A DNA stretch of 53,996 nucleotides. Source: Treponema sp. (GTDB lineage: Bacteria > Spirochaetota > Spirochaetia > Treponematales > Treponemataceae). The stretch covers positions 1-53,996 of the forward strand of contig JAFZWX010000168.1 of NCBI GenBank assembly GCA_017617145.1. Reading direction: 5' to 3'. Numbering within the stretch: position 1 is the stretch's first letter; each line of letters starts with the position of its first letter. A model generated the notes under the pieces. It was not told the origin of the DNA, searched no databases, and was given only the letters and a program-made list of their open reading frames with translations. This document shows positions 25,149-34,070 of this stretch, piece after piece. The position numbers and the translations under genes are program-made.

Positions 25149-26318
25149 TTATTTTACAAATGGCTGATCTATCGTAATGGCACAATAAACATCCGGGCAC
25201 CTTGCATGCACTGCTTCGTGAATAACCTGCTTAAGTTTTTCATCAGTCAGCTTGCACGAAAACGGCTTTACAACATCAAAAATCAGATTTGTATGTGTAT
25301 CTCCAGGAACCATTCGCACATCATGATATTTTAACTCAGGGTCAATTTTTACAATTTCTTCTGCAAGCACATTTTTAAGTTCTACAAGACGTTTGTTTTC
25401 TGTATCTACCGGATCCATGTGAATTATTACATGACAGTTAAAACGACGAGCAATATCATTTTCGGCAATATCAATTACATCATGTAAACTGAAAATATTC
25501 ATATTTCCAGGAACCTCTGCATGAAGAGAAATCATCATACGACCAGGACCATAATCATGGATAATAAGATCATGCATACCAACAATAGGTTTATGTTTCA
25601 TAAGTTCTTCTTCAATCTGTGCAACAAGTTCAGCAGAAGGAGCAGAACCTAAAAGTGGTGCAATTGTATCTTTTGCAGCTTCAAAGCCGGTTTTAAGAAT
25701 AAAAATGCCTACAACTACTCCACCAATTCCATCGAGCGGAAGGCTTGTAAAACGGATTCCAATTAAAGCGGCAATTACAACCGAAGTAGAAATTACATCA
25801 TTAAGACTGTCCTTTGCAACAACATCCATAGCAACAGAATTGATTTTTTTTGCTGTAAGATGATTATACAGATACATATAAAGCTTAACTAAAATTGAAA
25901 TGCCCATGACAACAACAGACAGCACACTGATATTAATAGTCTCCGGATGAATTATTGAAAGCACTGAATCTTTAAGAAGCACGGTACCCATATAAAGGAT
26001 GAGGAACGAAACTACAAGCCCCGAAATATATTCAATTCTGCCGTGTCCAAAAGGATGATCAGGATCAGGTTTCTTAGACGACAGCTTAAACCCTAGAATC
26101 TGAACTACTGAAGACGCTGCATCAGAAAGGTTATTGAATGCATCGGCAATCATTGCAACAGAAGCAGCAAGAGTTCCAAAAATAAACTTAAGTGTAAAAA
26201 GCAGGATATTCAGAAATATACCAAAAGCTCCGCACAAAATGCCGTATTGACTGCGGACAGTTTCGTTTTGATAATCTGTATGATTTTTTATAAAAAGTCG
26301 TGCAAGAATCTTAATCAT
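25149..26318 (-). CDS. Cation diffusion facilitator metal exporter, possibly Mn-type
   Basis: 389 residues from ATG 26318, which has a GGAG ribosome site; an upstream in-frame start would add 20 residues read from a repeat. Six membrane segments fill ~25-235 and a cytosolic CDF C-terminal domain follows (~240-380, with HDLIIHDYGPGRMMISLHAE). Family motifs: HPFGHGRIEYISG; TM2 NNLSDAAS; TM5 DSLND. Aligned to the E. coli YiiP zinc site (Asp-Asp / His-Asp), this one reads Asn-Asp / Asp-Asp, the pattern described for manganese-type CDFs such as MntE. Mn2+ efflux is therefore my inference. It lies downstream of the nuclease gene across hairpin A. Confidence 0.87.
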   Translation of the reverse strand: MIKILARLFIKNHTDYQNETVRSQYGILCGAFGIFLNILLFTLKFIFGTLAASVAMIADAFNNLSDAASSVVQILGFKLSSKKPDPDHPFGHGRIEYISGLVVSFLILYMGTVLLKDSVLSIIHPETINISVLSVVVMGISILVKLYMYLYNHLTAKKINSVAMDVVAKDSLNDVISTSVVIAALIGIRFTSLPLDGIGGVVVGIFILKTGFEAAKDTIAPLLGSAPSAELVAQIEEELMKHKPIVGMHDLIIHDYGPGRMMISLHAEVPGNMNIFSLHDVIDIAENDIARRFNCHVIIHMDPVDTENKRLVELKNVLAEEIVKIDPELKYHDVRMVPGDTHTNLIFDVVKPFSCKLTDEKLKQVIHEAVHARCPDVYCAITIDQPFVK

Positions 26319-26331
26319 AAAAACTCCATTT

Positions 26332-26402
26332 GGTGAAAGTTTTTTGACTGCGTGAGTGATTCCTTTTCGCCCCATCACTCACGCGGGCAGAAAACTTTCA
26401 CC
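26332..26402. repeat. Intergenic hairpin element A
   Basis: Two 28-bp arms (26332-26359 and 26375-26402) match at 25 of 28 positions, with the mismatches clustered in mid-arm. The 15-nt loop reads, on the minus strand, TGGGGCGAAAAGGAA. It fills the gap between the nuclease stop and the CDF ribosome site. No T run follows, so it does not look like a terminator. Confidence 0.8.
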
Positions 26403-26418
26403 ATAATTGATTGTTTTT

Positions 26419-27549
26419 TCATGGTGTATACACCATTTTTTCTAAAACATCTTCCACATTATCTGGGAGAAGTTCAAAAAAGTCGTAGCCTGTCAGTTCT
26501 TCAATATCATCTATTGAACAAAGGAATTGTTCCCAGTCACCTGTTTTCTGCATTCCTGTATTATTTGGAACATTGATTGCTATGGCTGTTGCAGTTTCGC
26601 CAATTCGTTCAAGATCATCTTCGCCACTAGGAATTGCAATAAGAACCTTCCAGGTATAAGCCGGCACATTCATATACAAAACTTCACCAGACTTAAGCGT
26701 AATTGGAATATTATCAAAGGTTCCTTTTTGTGAAGTGCCCCCGGTTCCGTATGGTCCCGCAATTATATAAACCTCATTGCCTGCAGTAACAAGCTGGCGC
26801 TCAAAAGTTTCAAAATGCATCCAGATTACACGATTATTATCTGGAGTTTGAGGAACCATATTTGTCATAAGAAAGGTCATTGAGTTGTCTTCTTTTGTTG
26901 CAGTTCTGTCTGCTGACGGACACACATGGCCTCTGTCAAAACCATATTTGTTATACTGATAATCTGCTTTTTTTACACCATACCAACCTGAAGGCAAATC
27001 TGTATCGGGTCTAAAGTCATCTGAACGGTCAGCTTCACCCATATTCTGTGAATCAAGATGCCAGGCAACCCAGTTTGGACAAAGTGTATCTGTATTATAC
27101 GAAAGAGTATACTGCGGCTTTACCATAAGATAATTTGTATTAGCAGAAACATCTGCAAGGGCATCTGTAGGGTTTCCAAAATAAAGCGGCGTGTCTTCCG
27201 CATGTCCAAGGTCGGCGGCACTGTTGGAGATGTTTTTATTAATGCGGCCTTCGACAGGATCAGGCACCACACTCTGCTCAGAAATCCCTGTTGTCTCTGA
27301 GTTTGTCGAAGGGGCTTCGAAAACTTGCGGTGCATTCTTATTACCATACTCATCTTCAAAAATTGGAATAATCGGCTCTTCGGTAAAAACAACCATAAAA
27401 CCCTGTTCGTCGGGAACAATATATGGTTTTCCAAATAAATACCAGAGTGCAAATAGAATTACAACGAGTACAGTTATAACTACCGGTAAAATCTTTTTTG
27501 ATTTTGATTTTACCGGCCGCTTTGATGATTTTTTAGTTTTTTTTGCCAT
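26419..27549 (-). CDS. Membrane-anchored or secreted DNA/RNA non-specific endonuclease
   Basis: 376 residues. A Lys/Ser-rich start is followed by one membrane segment (~20-38) and no lipobox, so it is a signal anchor or uncleaved signal. A low-complexity linker (~60-110) contains REP-repeat-derived residues (VPDPVEGR). The His-Me-finger nuclease domain spans ~130-370, with the DRGH motif in DRGHVCPSADRT (catalytic His), the metal-site Asn in the following NMVPQTPDNN and WMHFETFERQL. Such enzymes degrade extracellular nucleic acid for nutrients or defence. It is 21 bp behind the hydrogenase/MCP gene. Confidence 0.88.
   Translation of the reverse strand: MAKKTKKSSKRPVKSKSKKILPVVITVLVVILFALWYLFGKPYIVPDEQGFMVVFTEEPIIPIFEDEYGNKNAPQVFEAPSTNSETTGISEQSVVPDPVEGRINKNISNSAADLGHAEDTPLYFGNPTDALADVSANTNYLMVKPQYTLSYNTDTLCPNWVAWHLDSQNMGEADRSDDFRPDTDLPSGWYGVKKADYQYNKYGFDRGHVCPSADRTATKEDNSMTFLMTNMVPQTPDNNRVIWMHFETFERQLVTAGNEVYIIAGPYGTGGTSQKGTFDNIPITLKSGEVLYMNVPAYTWKVLIAIPSGEDDLERIGETATAIAINVPNNTGMQKTGDWEQFLCSIDDIEELTGYDFFELLPDNVEDVLEKMVYTP
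27247..27314. repeat. REP-like repeat, two copies in the nuclease linker
   Basis: 27247-27268 (GCCTTCGACAGGATCAGGCA) and 27295-27314 (TCTGAGTTTGTCGAAGGGGC) lie in opposite orientation within codons for the linker after the membrane anchor. They give VPDPVEGR and APSTNSET on the minus strand. Confidence 0.65.
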
Positions 27550-27569
27550 AATCTAAACCGAAGTCAAAA

Positions 27570-29651
27570 CTAAATACCAAAGTGAATCTGCTGGATGGCA
27601 ACTTTTACAGAATCTGTAGACTTGCGCAGGCTATCTACTGCATTAGAAACACTTTGAGTACTGTCACGCATTATCTTAAGCGATTCCAAAAGCTGTTGTC
27701 CTCCATCGCTCTGCTTTGATACAGTAGATTTAACAACAGTTTCCTGATTAGAAACTTTATCTGCAAGAGATACAATATGCTCAATATCTTCTTTTACGGC
27801 AATAGTCTTTCCAAAAGTAGAATCGATGAGAGATTTTACCTTCTTAAGAACATCACTAATCTGCTTTGCTTCTTTACCAGAACTTTCTGCAAGCTTACGA
27901 ATTTCATCGGCAACTACAGTAAAGCCTTTTCCAAACTCACCAGCATGAGCAGCCTCAATAGCAGCGTTCATGGCAAGAAGGTTTGTCTGTGAAGCAATCT
28001 GCTGAATTACAGTAGACATTTCACTAAGTCCGTTAGAACTCTTTTCAATTTCGCCAACAAGAACTGCAATTTCTTCTACGCTGACCTTACCTGTTTTTGT
28101 TGCTTCATTAAGTTCGGCCATGCTTTCTGAGTTTGTATTCAAAACAGTATTAACAGACTGAATACTTGTAATCATCTCTTCAATAGCAGAAGCAGAAGTC
28201 GTTACACTTGCTACCATTTCTTCAGAAACCTTGCTGATTGCCTCTACATCGGCATCACTTTCTGCAAGACGACCCAAACTGGTATTCTTTACATTTTCAA
28301 TAGCATCAGACAATTCCCTCTTATGGTCGCCGGTAAGCTTAACAAGTTCAACACCCTTATAATGGTGACAATGCTCAGGTTTATTAAGACCATTAAAAAT
28401 AGCAACTGCCATCTGTTCACAAGTACGATATCCGCAGGCACCACAGTTCAAAATATCTCGTTCTGAGAGTTTACCCATGCTTATATGAATATCATTAATC
28501 TGCTCTATTGTTGGATGCTTTATCATCGCATTGAAGATTGTACTGTTATCGGAATAAGTTCTGTGATACAAACCTTCACTCCAATAGGCATCAAGCTTCT
28601 TATTAAATTTCTTAATTGCTCTTGATTGAGTTCCTTCTGTCTTAAATTGTTCCTTGTTCTGCTGACTGCGCTTTTCAACAAAACTTTCCATTTCATCAAG
28701 AGTCATTTCACCTGCACAGGTTCCTGAACCGCCGTTACAACCTTGCCAGCAGCCAAGACAGTCTATAAGTTTATAAACAGGTTTAATCTTTTGATTAAGA
28801 GAGCGTTCAAGGTGAACAAAATATTCTACAACTTCAGGAAGACCTTCAATTTTTCTTGTTACATCAGAAATTCCAGGAACAAAGCGTTCTGTAGTTTTCA
28901 TAAGTCCGCCCGGAGAAGAATAAGTTACACCACGTTCAGCTTCTGGATTATCATAAGGAGTCTTTGCAAACTTTGAAAGATCAATATTATTTTCCTTAAA
29001 ATATTTATCAAGCGATTTCATTGTAACGTTGTAATCGCCTAATCCTGTTTCATCAAATTCACGGCGTTTAGCATAACAAGGAGAAACAACCATAACCTTA
29101 TGATTCTTATACTGCTGATAGTATCGCTTAATCATTTTGATTGTATGAAGCATAGGACTATCTGCAGGAGCAAGATATGGTAAAAGCTTAGGTCTGTAAA
29201 TTTCACAGAAGGTAACAAGAGCAGGACAAGGCTGAGAAATAATAAGATCCGGATTGTTTTTCTTTATATATTCAACATAAGATTTTGAAGTCAATTCAGC
29301 CCCAAAACTTACATCAAATACAGCCTGAATTCCAATTGATTTGAGCCAGGTATTCAATTCAAGAATCTTTCCACGGAAAGAAACAACAGAAGACGGAGCT
29401 ACAATTGCAATCATCTTAATGCCCGATTTCAAATCTGTCATAAATGCATTGAAATCATCAATACCATGACGGGCACCAAAATGACATGCAGAAATACAGC
29501 GACCGCAGCCTATACATAATTCAGAATTTACTTTTATATAATCTCCAGATGCATCATTACACATCTTTGCAGGACATACTGAAATACAACGGTGACAAGC
29601 CGTACATTTTTCAGGATCCACAGTAATAATCTCTCTAATTTTGCCTGACAT
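27570..29651 (-). CDS. [FeFe]-hydrogenase-like sensor fused to a methyl-accepting chemotaxis domain
   Basis: 693 residues, no membrane segment, so cytosolic. Order: two 4Fe-4S motifs (~16-60: [23 protein letters not shown]); a Fe-hydrogenase large-subunit C-terminal domain (~75-330) with H-cluster-type motifs [19 protein letters not shown] and [11 protein letters not shown]; an extra FeS domain (~405-435: [13 protein letters not shown] ... EHCHHY); and an MCP signalling hairpin (~470-690; tip [20 protein letters not shown]). The motifs resemble the putative sensory HydS-type hydrogenases rather than the TSCCP enzymes. It probably senses H2 or redox state and signals to CheA. GGAG ribosome site. 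Confidence 0.88.
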   Translation of the reverse strand: MSGKIREIITVDPEKCTACHRCISVCPAKMCNDASGDYIKVNSELCIGCGRCISACHFGARHGIDDFNAFMTDLKSGIKMIAIVAPSSVVSFRGKILELNTWLKSIGIQAVFDVSFGAELTSKSYVEYIKKNNPDLIISQPCPALVTFCEIYRPKLLPYLAPADSPMLHTIKMIKRYYQQYKNHKVMVVSPCYAKRREFDETGLGDYNVTMKSLDKYFKENNIDLSKFAKTPYDNPEAERGVTYSSPGGLMKTTERFVPGISDVTRKIEGLPEVVEYFVHLERSLNQKIKPVYKLIDCLGCWQGCNGGSGTCAGEMTLDEMESFVEKRSQQNKEQFKTEGTQSRAIKKFNKKLDAYWSEGLYHRTYSDNSTIFNAMIKHPTIEQINDIHISMGKLSERDILNCGACGYRTCEQMAVAIFNGLNKPEHCHHYKGVELVKLTGDHKRELSDAIENVKNTSLGRLAESDADVEAISKVSEEMVASVTTSASAIEEMITSIQSVNTVLNTNSESMAELNEATKTGKVSVEEIAVLVGEIEKSSNGLSEMSTVIQQIASQTNLLAMNAAIEAAHAGEFGKGFTVVADEIRKLAESSGKEAKQISDVLKKVKSLIDSTFGKTIAVKEDIEHIVSLADKVSNQETVVKSTVSKQSDGGQQLLESLKIMRDSTQSVSNAVDSLRKSTDSVKVAIQQIHFGI

Positions 29652-29764
29652 ATAAACTCCAATAAAATCGAATTAATAGTGTTTAAATATTGTAAAGCGA
29701 AATTAAAAAAAATAAAAGATTTTTATGCGAAATTTGTTAATTTTCCGATAATTATATGATAAGA

Positions 29765-29770
29765 TATAAT
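29765..29770 (+). promoter_or_regulatory. -10 box of the MCE operon
   Basis: A perfect TATAAT lies 19 nt before the mlaE ATG at 29790. No convincing -35 is found at 16-18 bp. The gap is divergent with the hydrogenase/MCP gene. Confidence 0.35.
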
Positions 29771-29789
29771 ATAGAAAAGAGTTAAAAAA

Positions 29790-30569
29790 ATGATTGAAAA
29801 AATCGGCTTGAATATAAGAACTTCAATATCAAACTTTCTCTATTCTCTTGGATATCTTGGAAAACTTATAACAGCATCTCTTTTATTTGCCTCACGCGGT
29901 AAAACTGCCCGAAAAATCCTTATTATGCAGCTGTTATTTACTTATGTTGAAGCTCTTCCTATATGCATAATTCTTTCTGTTGTAATAGGAACTGCTGTTG
30001 TATTCTTAGGCACTACTTTTCTTGCATCAATTGGACAAGCTAAACTCACTTATGACCTTCTTGTTATTATTGTTACAAAAGAACTTGGACCTCTTCTTGT
30101 TGCATTCATTGTAACTGCACGTTCCGCAACTGCTATTGCAACAGAGCTCAGTACAATGGTTGTAAATCAGGAAATTGAAGCATATATTTCTGTTGGAATT
30201 GACCCGATAGTTCATCTTGCTGCTCCACGATTTTTGGGAGTAACATTTTCTGTTTTCTTCCTGAATCTCTATTTTTCAATTTTCGGGCTGGCTGCACCTT
30301 CCATAGTCATCCAGTTTATTTCTACTACAAGCATTGTTGAATATTTTAAAAATCTGTTTACTGCACTTTCGTTAAGGACAATTCTGATTTCTATTATAAA
30401 GAGTCTTGTTTTTGGAATGATAATTTCTGGCTGTGCAACCTTGTACGGATTTTCTACAGGACGCGCCTCTACAGAAATTCCTATGGCAGGTCTTAAGGCT
30501 GTATCAAAATCATTTGTGTACCTTATTCTGGCATACGTTTTCATAACTGTCATAACTTACATGTTTTAA
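29790..30569 (+). CDS. mlaE: MlaE-type ABC transporter permease
   Basis: 259 residues with five or six membrane segments and the MlaE/YrbE signature region (VIVTKELGPLLVAFIVTARSATAIATELSTM, here shown in part as KELGPLLVAFIVTARS; later QEIEAYISVGIDP). It is the inner-membrane permease of an MCE lipid importer/exporter that moves phospholipids between inner and outer membranes. First gene of a tight operon: ATPase, MCE protein, TPR lipoprotein and methyltransferase follow within 15 bp or less of each other. Confidence 0.9.
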   Translation: MIEKIGLNIRTSISNFLYSLGYLGKLITASLLFASRGKTARKILIMQLLFTYVEALPICIILSVVIGTAVVFLGTTFLASIGQAKLTYDLLVIIVTKELGPLLVAFIVTARSATAIATELSTMVVNQEIEAYISVGIDPIVHLAAPRFLGVTFSVFFLNLYFSIFGLAAPSIVIQFISTTSIVEYFKNLFTALSLRTILISIIKSLVFGMIISGCATLYGFSTGRASTEIPMAGLKAVSKSFVYLILAYVFITVITYMF

Positions 30570-30583
30570 GGAAATATTGAAGA

Positions 30584-31291
30584 ATGCCACTTTTTGAAAT
30601 GAAAAACACAAGCTTTTATGATGGTCTCACTTCTGTAGTAAACGATGTTTCTCTTTCAATAGAAAAAGGTTCTGTCACAGCATTTCTGGGAGAACCCGGC
30701 AGCGGAAAATCAACTGTACTAAAACTTATCTCTGGCATTGTAATTCCAACAAAAGGGAAGATTTTTTTTAATGACAAAAATCTTATAAATATGAATACAA
30801 AAGAAACACTTGCCTTCCGAAAAAAAATGGCATATATGTTTCAAAATTCAGCACTTTGGGCAAATCAGAGCTTGTATCAGAATCTGGAGCTTCCACTTAA
30901 ACTTCATTTTCCAAAAATGCCGGTTGAACAGCTTGATGAACGAATTAAAGAAGTTGCAAAACTTGTAGATTTTTCAAAACCTCTTTCTCTTCGCCCGGCA
31001 GCACTATCTACAGGTGAACAAAAACGCATTGCCTTTGCACGCGCACTTATTTGTAATCCGGAAATTCTTTTCCTTGATGAACCGACAGAATCTCTTGATG
31101 AAAAAACAGCCGGATTATTTATTGAAATAATCAAGGATTTTTGTGCTAAAGGAAATACACTTATTTATGTTAGTCACGACAACGCATTCATAAATACATT
31201 TAATAATGATAAATATTACTTTTCAAAAGGGACAATCGTTGATAAGATTTTATTGAACGATAATTTCCAAGAGGATTACGATGAAATTTAA
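30584..31291 (+). CDS. mlaF: MlaF-type ABC transporter ATPase
   Basis: 235 residues. Walker A GEPGSGKS, Q-loop AYMFQNSALW, signature LSTGEQKRIAFARAL (normally LSGG; here LSTG), Walker B ILFLDEPTESL and H-loop VSHD. It powers the MlaE permease from the cytosolic side. The 3' end overlaps the MCE gene by 11 bp. The function comes from its neighbours, since ABC ATPases alone are not specific. Confidence 0.9.
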   Translation: MPLFEMKNTSFYDGLTSVVNDVSLSIEKGSVTAFLGEPGSGKSTVLKLISGIVIPTKGKIFFNDKNLINMNTKETLAFRKKMAYMFQNSALWANQSLYQNLELPLKLHFPKMPVEQLDERIKEVAKLVDFSKPLSLRPAALSTGEQKRIAFARALICNPEILFLDEPTESLDEKTAGLFIEIIKDFCAKGNTLIYVSHDNAFINTFNNDKYYFSKGTIVDKILLNDNFQEDYDEI

Positions 31292-32294
31292 AATTAAGTT
31301 TGCAGATCAGATTGTAGGCGCGTTAAGCATTTTTGCAATTGCAGCACTTATATTCTTCACGTTCTTTATTGCTTCTACTCAGAAATGGTTTGTAAAAAAG
31401 CATAATTTCTTTACTAAAATTTCATCGGCAAACAGCGTAAATGAAGGAATGGCTCTGCAGTATAAAGGCTTTGCAATTGGAAAAGTAAAAAAAATCTCTC
31501 TTGGTGATGACGATAATGTTATTGTTCATTTTTATGTTTTAGATGAATATATCGATCGTGTAACTCAAGGTTCTATTGTTGAACTTTCTGTTAGTCCGAT
31601 CGGATTAGGCTCTTCATTTATTTTCTATCAAGGTAATTCTTCAAAGCTTATTGTGGATGATTCTTTTATTCCTGAAAAATCAAGTTCTTTGGCTAAGGAT
31701 TATATAAAGGATGGGAAAGTTCTTATTCCTGAATCGAACGATACACTTAATACAATTATTTCTTCTGCAACTAGTCTTGTAAATCATATTGATGAACTTG
31801 TACAACAAATAAACGAACTAATTGCAGGTAATGAACAGCTGCCTCTTGCTCAAACAATAAATAATGTAAATAAGATTTTACGTCAGGTAAGTGCGTTGCT
31901 TTCTGGTGATGAGTCTGTACCAGCCGCTGCAATTATTAATGATTTAAATACGACAGTCGATACTCTTAATTCTATTCTAAATGATGTTAACGGATTAACT
32001 GCTGATCCTCAGGGGCTTGTTCCAAAGCTGCTTGAAACGGAAGAAAGCAAAGGTACATTTGATAAGTTGTACGCTGCGCTTGATACTACAATTCAAGATC
32101 TGAACGGAATCTCTGGCTCACTCGATAGTGAAATGCCTCAGGTTTCTATTCTGCTTGCACAGGTACAGACTTTGCTAAAGCAGGTACAGGATGTTATGGT
32201 TGGATTAAAGAATAATCCATTGCTGAAAAAAGGCGTACCGGAACGAACTGAGCAACAAGCCGCTACACCTAAATTAAGGGAGGAACAGTTCTAA
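31281..32294 (+). CDS. mlaD: MlaD/MCE-domain lipid-binding protein
   Basis: 337 residues. One N-terminal membrane anchor (~9-33), then the MCE domain (~40-115: ISSANSVNEGMALQYKGFAI, GKVKKISL, PIGLGSSFIFYQ) that forms hexameric lipid-conducting rings on the permease. A long helical tail (~135-310, NTIISSATSLVNHIDELVQQ onward) could build a periplasm-spanning needle, as in PqiB- or LetB-like and actinobacterial MCE proteins. GAGGA ribosome site inside the mlaF end. The stop overlaps the next ATG by one base. Confidence 0.88.
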   Translation: MKFKIKFADQIVGALSIFAIAALIFFTFFIASTQKWFVKKHNFFTKISSANSVNEGMALQYKGFAIGKVKKISLGDDDNVIVHFYVLDEYIDRVTQGSIVELSVSPIGLGSSFIFYQGNSSKLIVDDSFIPEKSSSLAKDYIKDGKVLIPESNDTLNTIISSATSLVNHIDELVQQINELIAGNEQLPLAQTINNVNKILRQVSALLSGDESVPAAAIINDLNTTVDTLNSILNDVNGLTADPQGLVPKLLETEESKGTFDKLYAALDTTIQDLNGISGSLDSEMPQVSILLAQVQTLLKQVQDVMVGLKNNPLLKKGVPERTEQQAATPKLREEQF

Positions 32295-33217
32295 TGAAAA
32301 AAACAATTCTGTGGTCCCTGAGCCTGTCGAAAGGCCTTTTATGTATAGTCACCCTCCTTTTGTTAACCGCTTGTTCCTCTGCTCCAAAACGTTCCATGCA
32401 GATTTCTACAATTTATTCTAGTGCCACCGAAATGATTGAATCTGCTAACGCCTGTATTCTAAGCGGAGATTACGAAAAAGCCGGCTTCTTTTTGAGTGCA
32501 GCAGAAAATCAGGCAATGTCAATTGATAATTATGATTTATTAACAGCTGCTTCACTTGCACGCTGCAGTCTTTCGCTTTCATTAAATCCTCCGGATATAG
32601 AAACTGCAAAAAGATATATAGGTTTTGCACAAAGTTTTGTAAACAATTGCGCCGACCCTAAAAAACAAACTTCGATTGTTGCTTTAACTCAAGTGCGAAT
32701 ACAGCTTGCAGAAGCCAATGTTGATGAAACAGTAAATCTAAATCCATCTATTCTTCTTTCTACACTCGAAGAAAATAAAAAAGGTGTAAAAGGCGATGCC
32801 TATTATGAAGCACAATTTATTCAGGTAGAAGGTGATATTTATAAATTCAAAAAAGATTATGTTCAGGCAGATAAATCGTACAGTTCCGCAGCAAAAGCAT
32901 TTACAGATAATCGCTATCTTTCTGAAATAGGATTATGCTGGTATAAGGCTGCACAGGCTCGTTCTTTAGCCGGAAACAAAACTGGAGCTTTAGAAGCAAT
33001 GGAGCAGGCTATTTTTTATGACCGTGCTGTAGAAAACTCGGTTGCGCTTGGTACTGATTATTATGCAGTAGGATTGATTTTACTAAAAGGAACAGCATCA
33101 GCAGTTGAAAAGGAAAAGGCACGCCAGGCCTTTACTCATTCTGCCGAAATTTTCACCGCAATAAATTCCAGCGAGATGGCAAAAAGAAGTCGCGAGGCAG
33201 CAGAAGCAGTAGAATAA
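32294..33217 (+). CDS. TPR-like lipoprotein of the MCE operon
   Basis: 307 residues, lipobox LLTAC (Cys ~27). Four or more helix pairs of TPR type (~45-300, e.g. GDYEKAGFFLSAAENQAMS, KDYVQADKSYSSAAKAF, NKTGALEAMEQAIFYDRA). Its signal peptide includes SLSLSKG, coded by a REP-like repeat. It overlaps the MCE gene by one base, so it is very likely part of the lipid-transport machine, perhaps as the outer-membrane docking partner in place of MlaA/MlaC, which are not seen here. That role is inferred from the operon only. Confidence 0.8.
   Translation: MKKTILWSLSLSKGLLCIVTLLLLTACSSAPKRSMQISTIYSSATEMIESANACILSGDYEKAGFFLSAAENQAMSIDNYDLLTAASLARCSLSLSLNPPDIETAKRYIGFAQSFVNNCADPKKQTSIVALTQVRIQLAEANVDETVNLNPSILLSTLEENKKGVKGDAYYEAQFIQVEGDIYKFKKDYVQADKSYSSAAKAFTDNRYLSEIGLCWYKAAQARSLAGNKTGALEAMEQAIFYDRAVENSVALGTDYYAVGLILLKGTASAVEKEKARQAFTHSAEIFTAINSSEMAKRSREAAEAVE
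32312..32337. repeat. REP-like repeat inside a signal peptide (MCE lipoprotein)
   Basis: GGTCCCTGAGCCTGTCGAAA encodes the SLSLSK part of the signal peptide, six codons after the start. Confidence 0.75.
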
Positions 33218-33970
33218 ATGAATACAAAAAAACAATGGTTTGAAAAAGATAATTTTTGGATAACATTCGCTCCAATAATGTTTGATGATGCACGCTGGGC
33301 AGAAGCACCTGATGTTGCAGAATATGTGCAGAAAATTGCCGGACTGCGTCAGGGGGATACTGTCCTTGATGCGGGGTGTGGACTTGGTCGTATCAGTGTG
33401 GAGCTTGCACTACTTGGACTTGATGTTACCGGTGTTGATATTATTAAAGCAGAACTTGATGCAGCACGCGAGAGTGCTTTAGCAGAAGGTGTGCCACTTA
33501 CATTAGTTCAAGCAGATTTACGCAATTTTAAATCCGATATAAAATTTGATTGTGCAGTAAATCTTTATACTTCATTCGGTTACTGCGATACTATTGAAGA
33601 AGACATGATGATTTTGAAAAGCATTGCAGGAGCCTTGCGTGACGGCGGAACCTTTATAATGGAATGCACAAGCCGTGAAAGTGCCATAAAATACTGGACC
33701 CCTGGTGAAAATTTTGACCGCGCAGGCTGGCATGTTAAAACAGAGTTTGGAGTTACAGGCGCATGGGAAGGTCTGCGTTCCAAGTGGATACTCACCGATG
33801 ACAATGGTAAAAAAATTGAACACGAATTTGTACAGAGGTTGTACGCTGCTGATGATCTATGTAAACGAATAATTACATGTGGTTTTAAAAGTGCAAAGGT
33901 CTATGGAGATTTTGATTTGTCGCCTTATGATGAAAATTTGCGAACAATGATAATTATAGCTAAGAAATAA
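33218..33970 (+). CDS. Class I SAM-dependent methyltransferase
   Basis: 250 residues. Rossmann-fold motif I VLDAGCGLGRISVELALLG, acidic motif II end VTGVDI, and motif IV region FDCAVNLYTSFGY; a small beta domain sits at ~165-215. It resembles small-molecule or lipid methyltransferases of the Methyltransf_25 type; the substrate is not evident. The ATG abuts the stop of the TPR lipoprotein, so it is in the MCE operon, which hints at a lipid or envelope substrate, but the link may be casual. Hairpin element B begins 10 bp after the stop. Confidence 0.85.
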   Translation: MNTKKQWFEKDNFWITFAPIMFDDARWAEAPDVAEYVQKIAGLRQGDTVLDAGCGLGRISVELALLGLDVTGVDIIKAELDAARESALAEGVPLTLVQADLRNFKSDIKFDCAVNLYTSFGYCDTIEEDMMILKSIAGALRDGGTFIMECTSRESAIKYWTPGENFDRAGWHVKTEFGVTGAWEGLRSKWILTDDNGKKIEHEFVQRLYAADDLCKRIITCGFKSAKVYGDFDLSPYDENLRTMIIIAKK

Positions 33971-33979
33971 TCATATATA

Positions 33980-34050
33980 CGCAGAGATTTGCAGCCCGCA
34001 AATGACATGAGGCGAAAAGGAATGTCATTTGCGTTCTGTAAATCTCTGCG
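33980..34050. repeat. Intergenic hairpin element B
   Basis: 29-bp arms (33980-34008; 34022-34050) match at 26 of 29 positions, mismatches again in mid-arm. The 13-nt loop GAGGCGAAAAGGA shares GGCGAAAAGGAAT (including one stem pair) with element A, although the stems are unrelated. It lies between convergent genes and has no T run. Confidence 0.8.
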
Positions 34051-34070
34051 CAAATCTGTTTATTCATCAA

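Noticed and set aside
26332..26402. Hairpin A as a terminator for the nuclease gene
   Set aside because: No T run follows on either strand, and the mid-arm bubble and shared loop fit a repeat element better.
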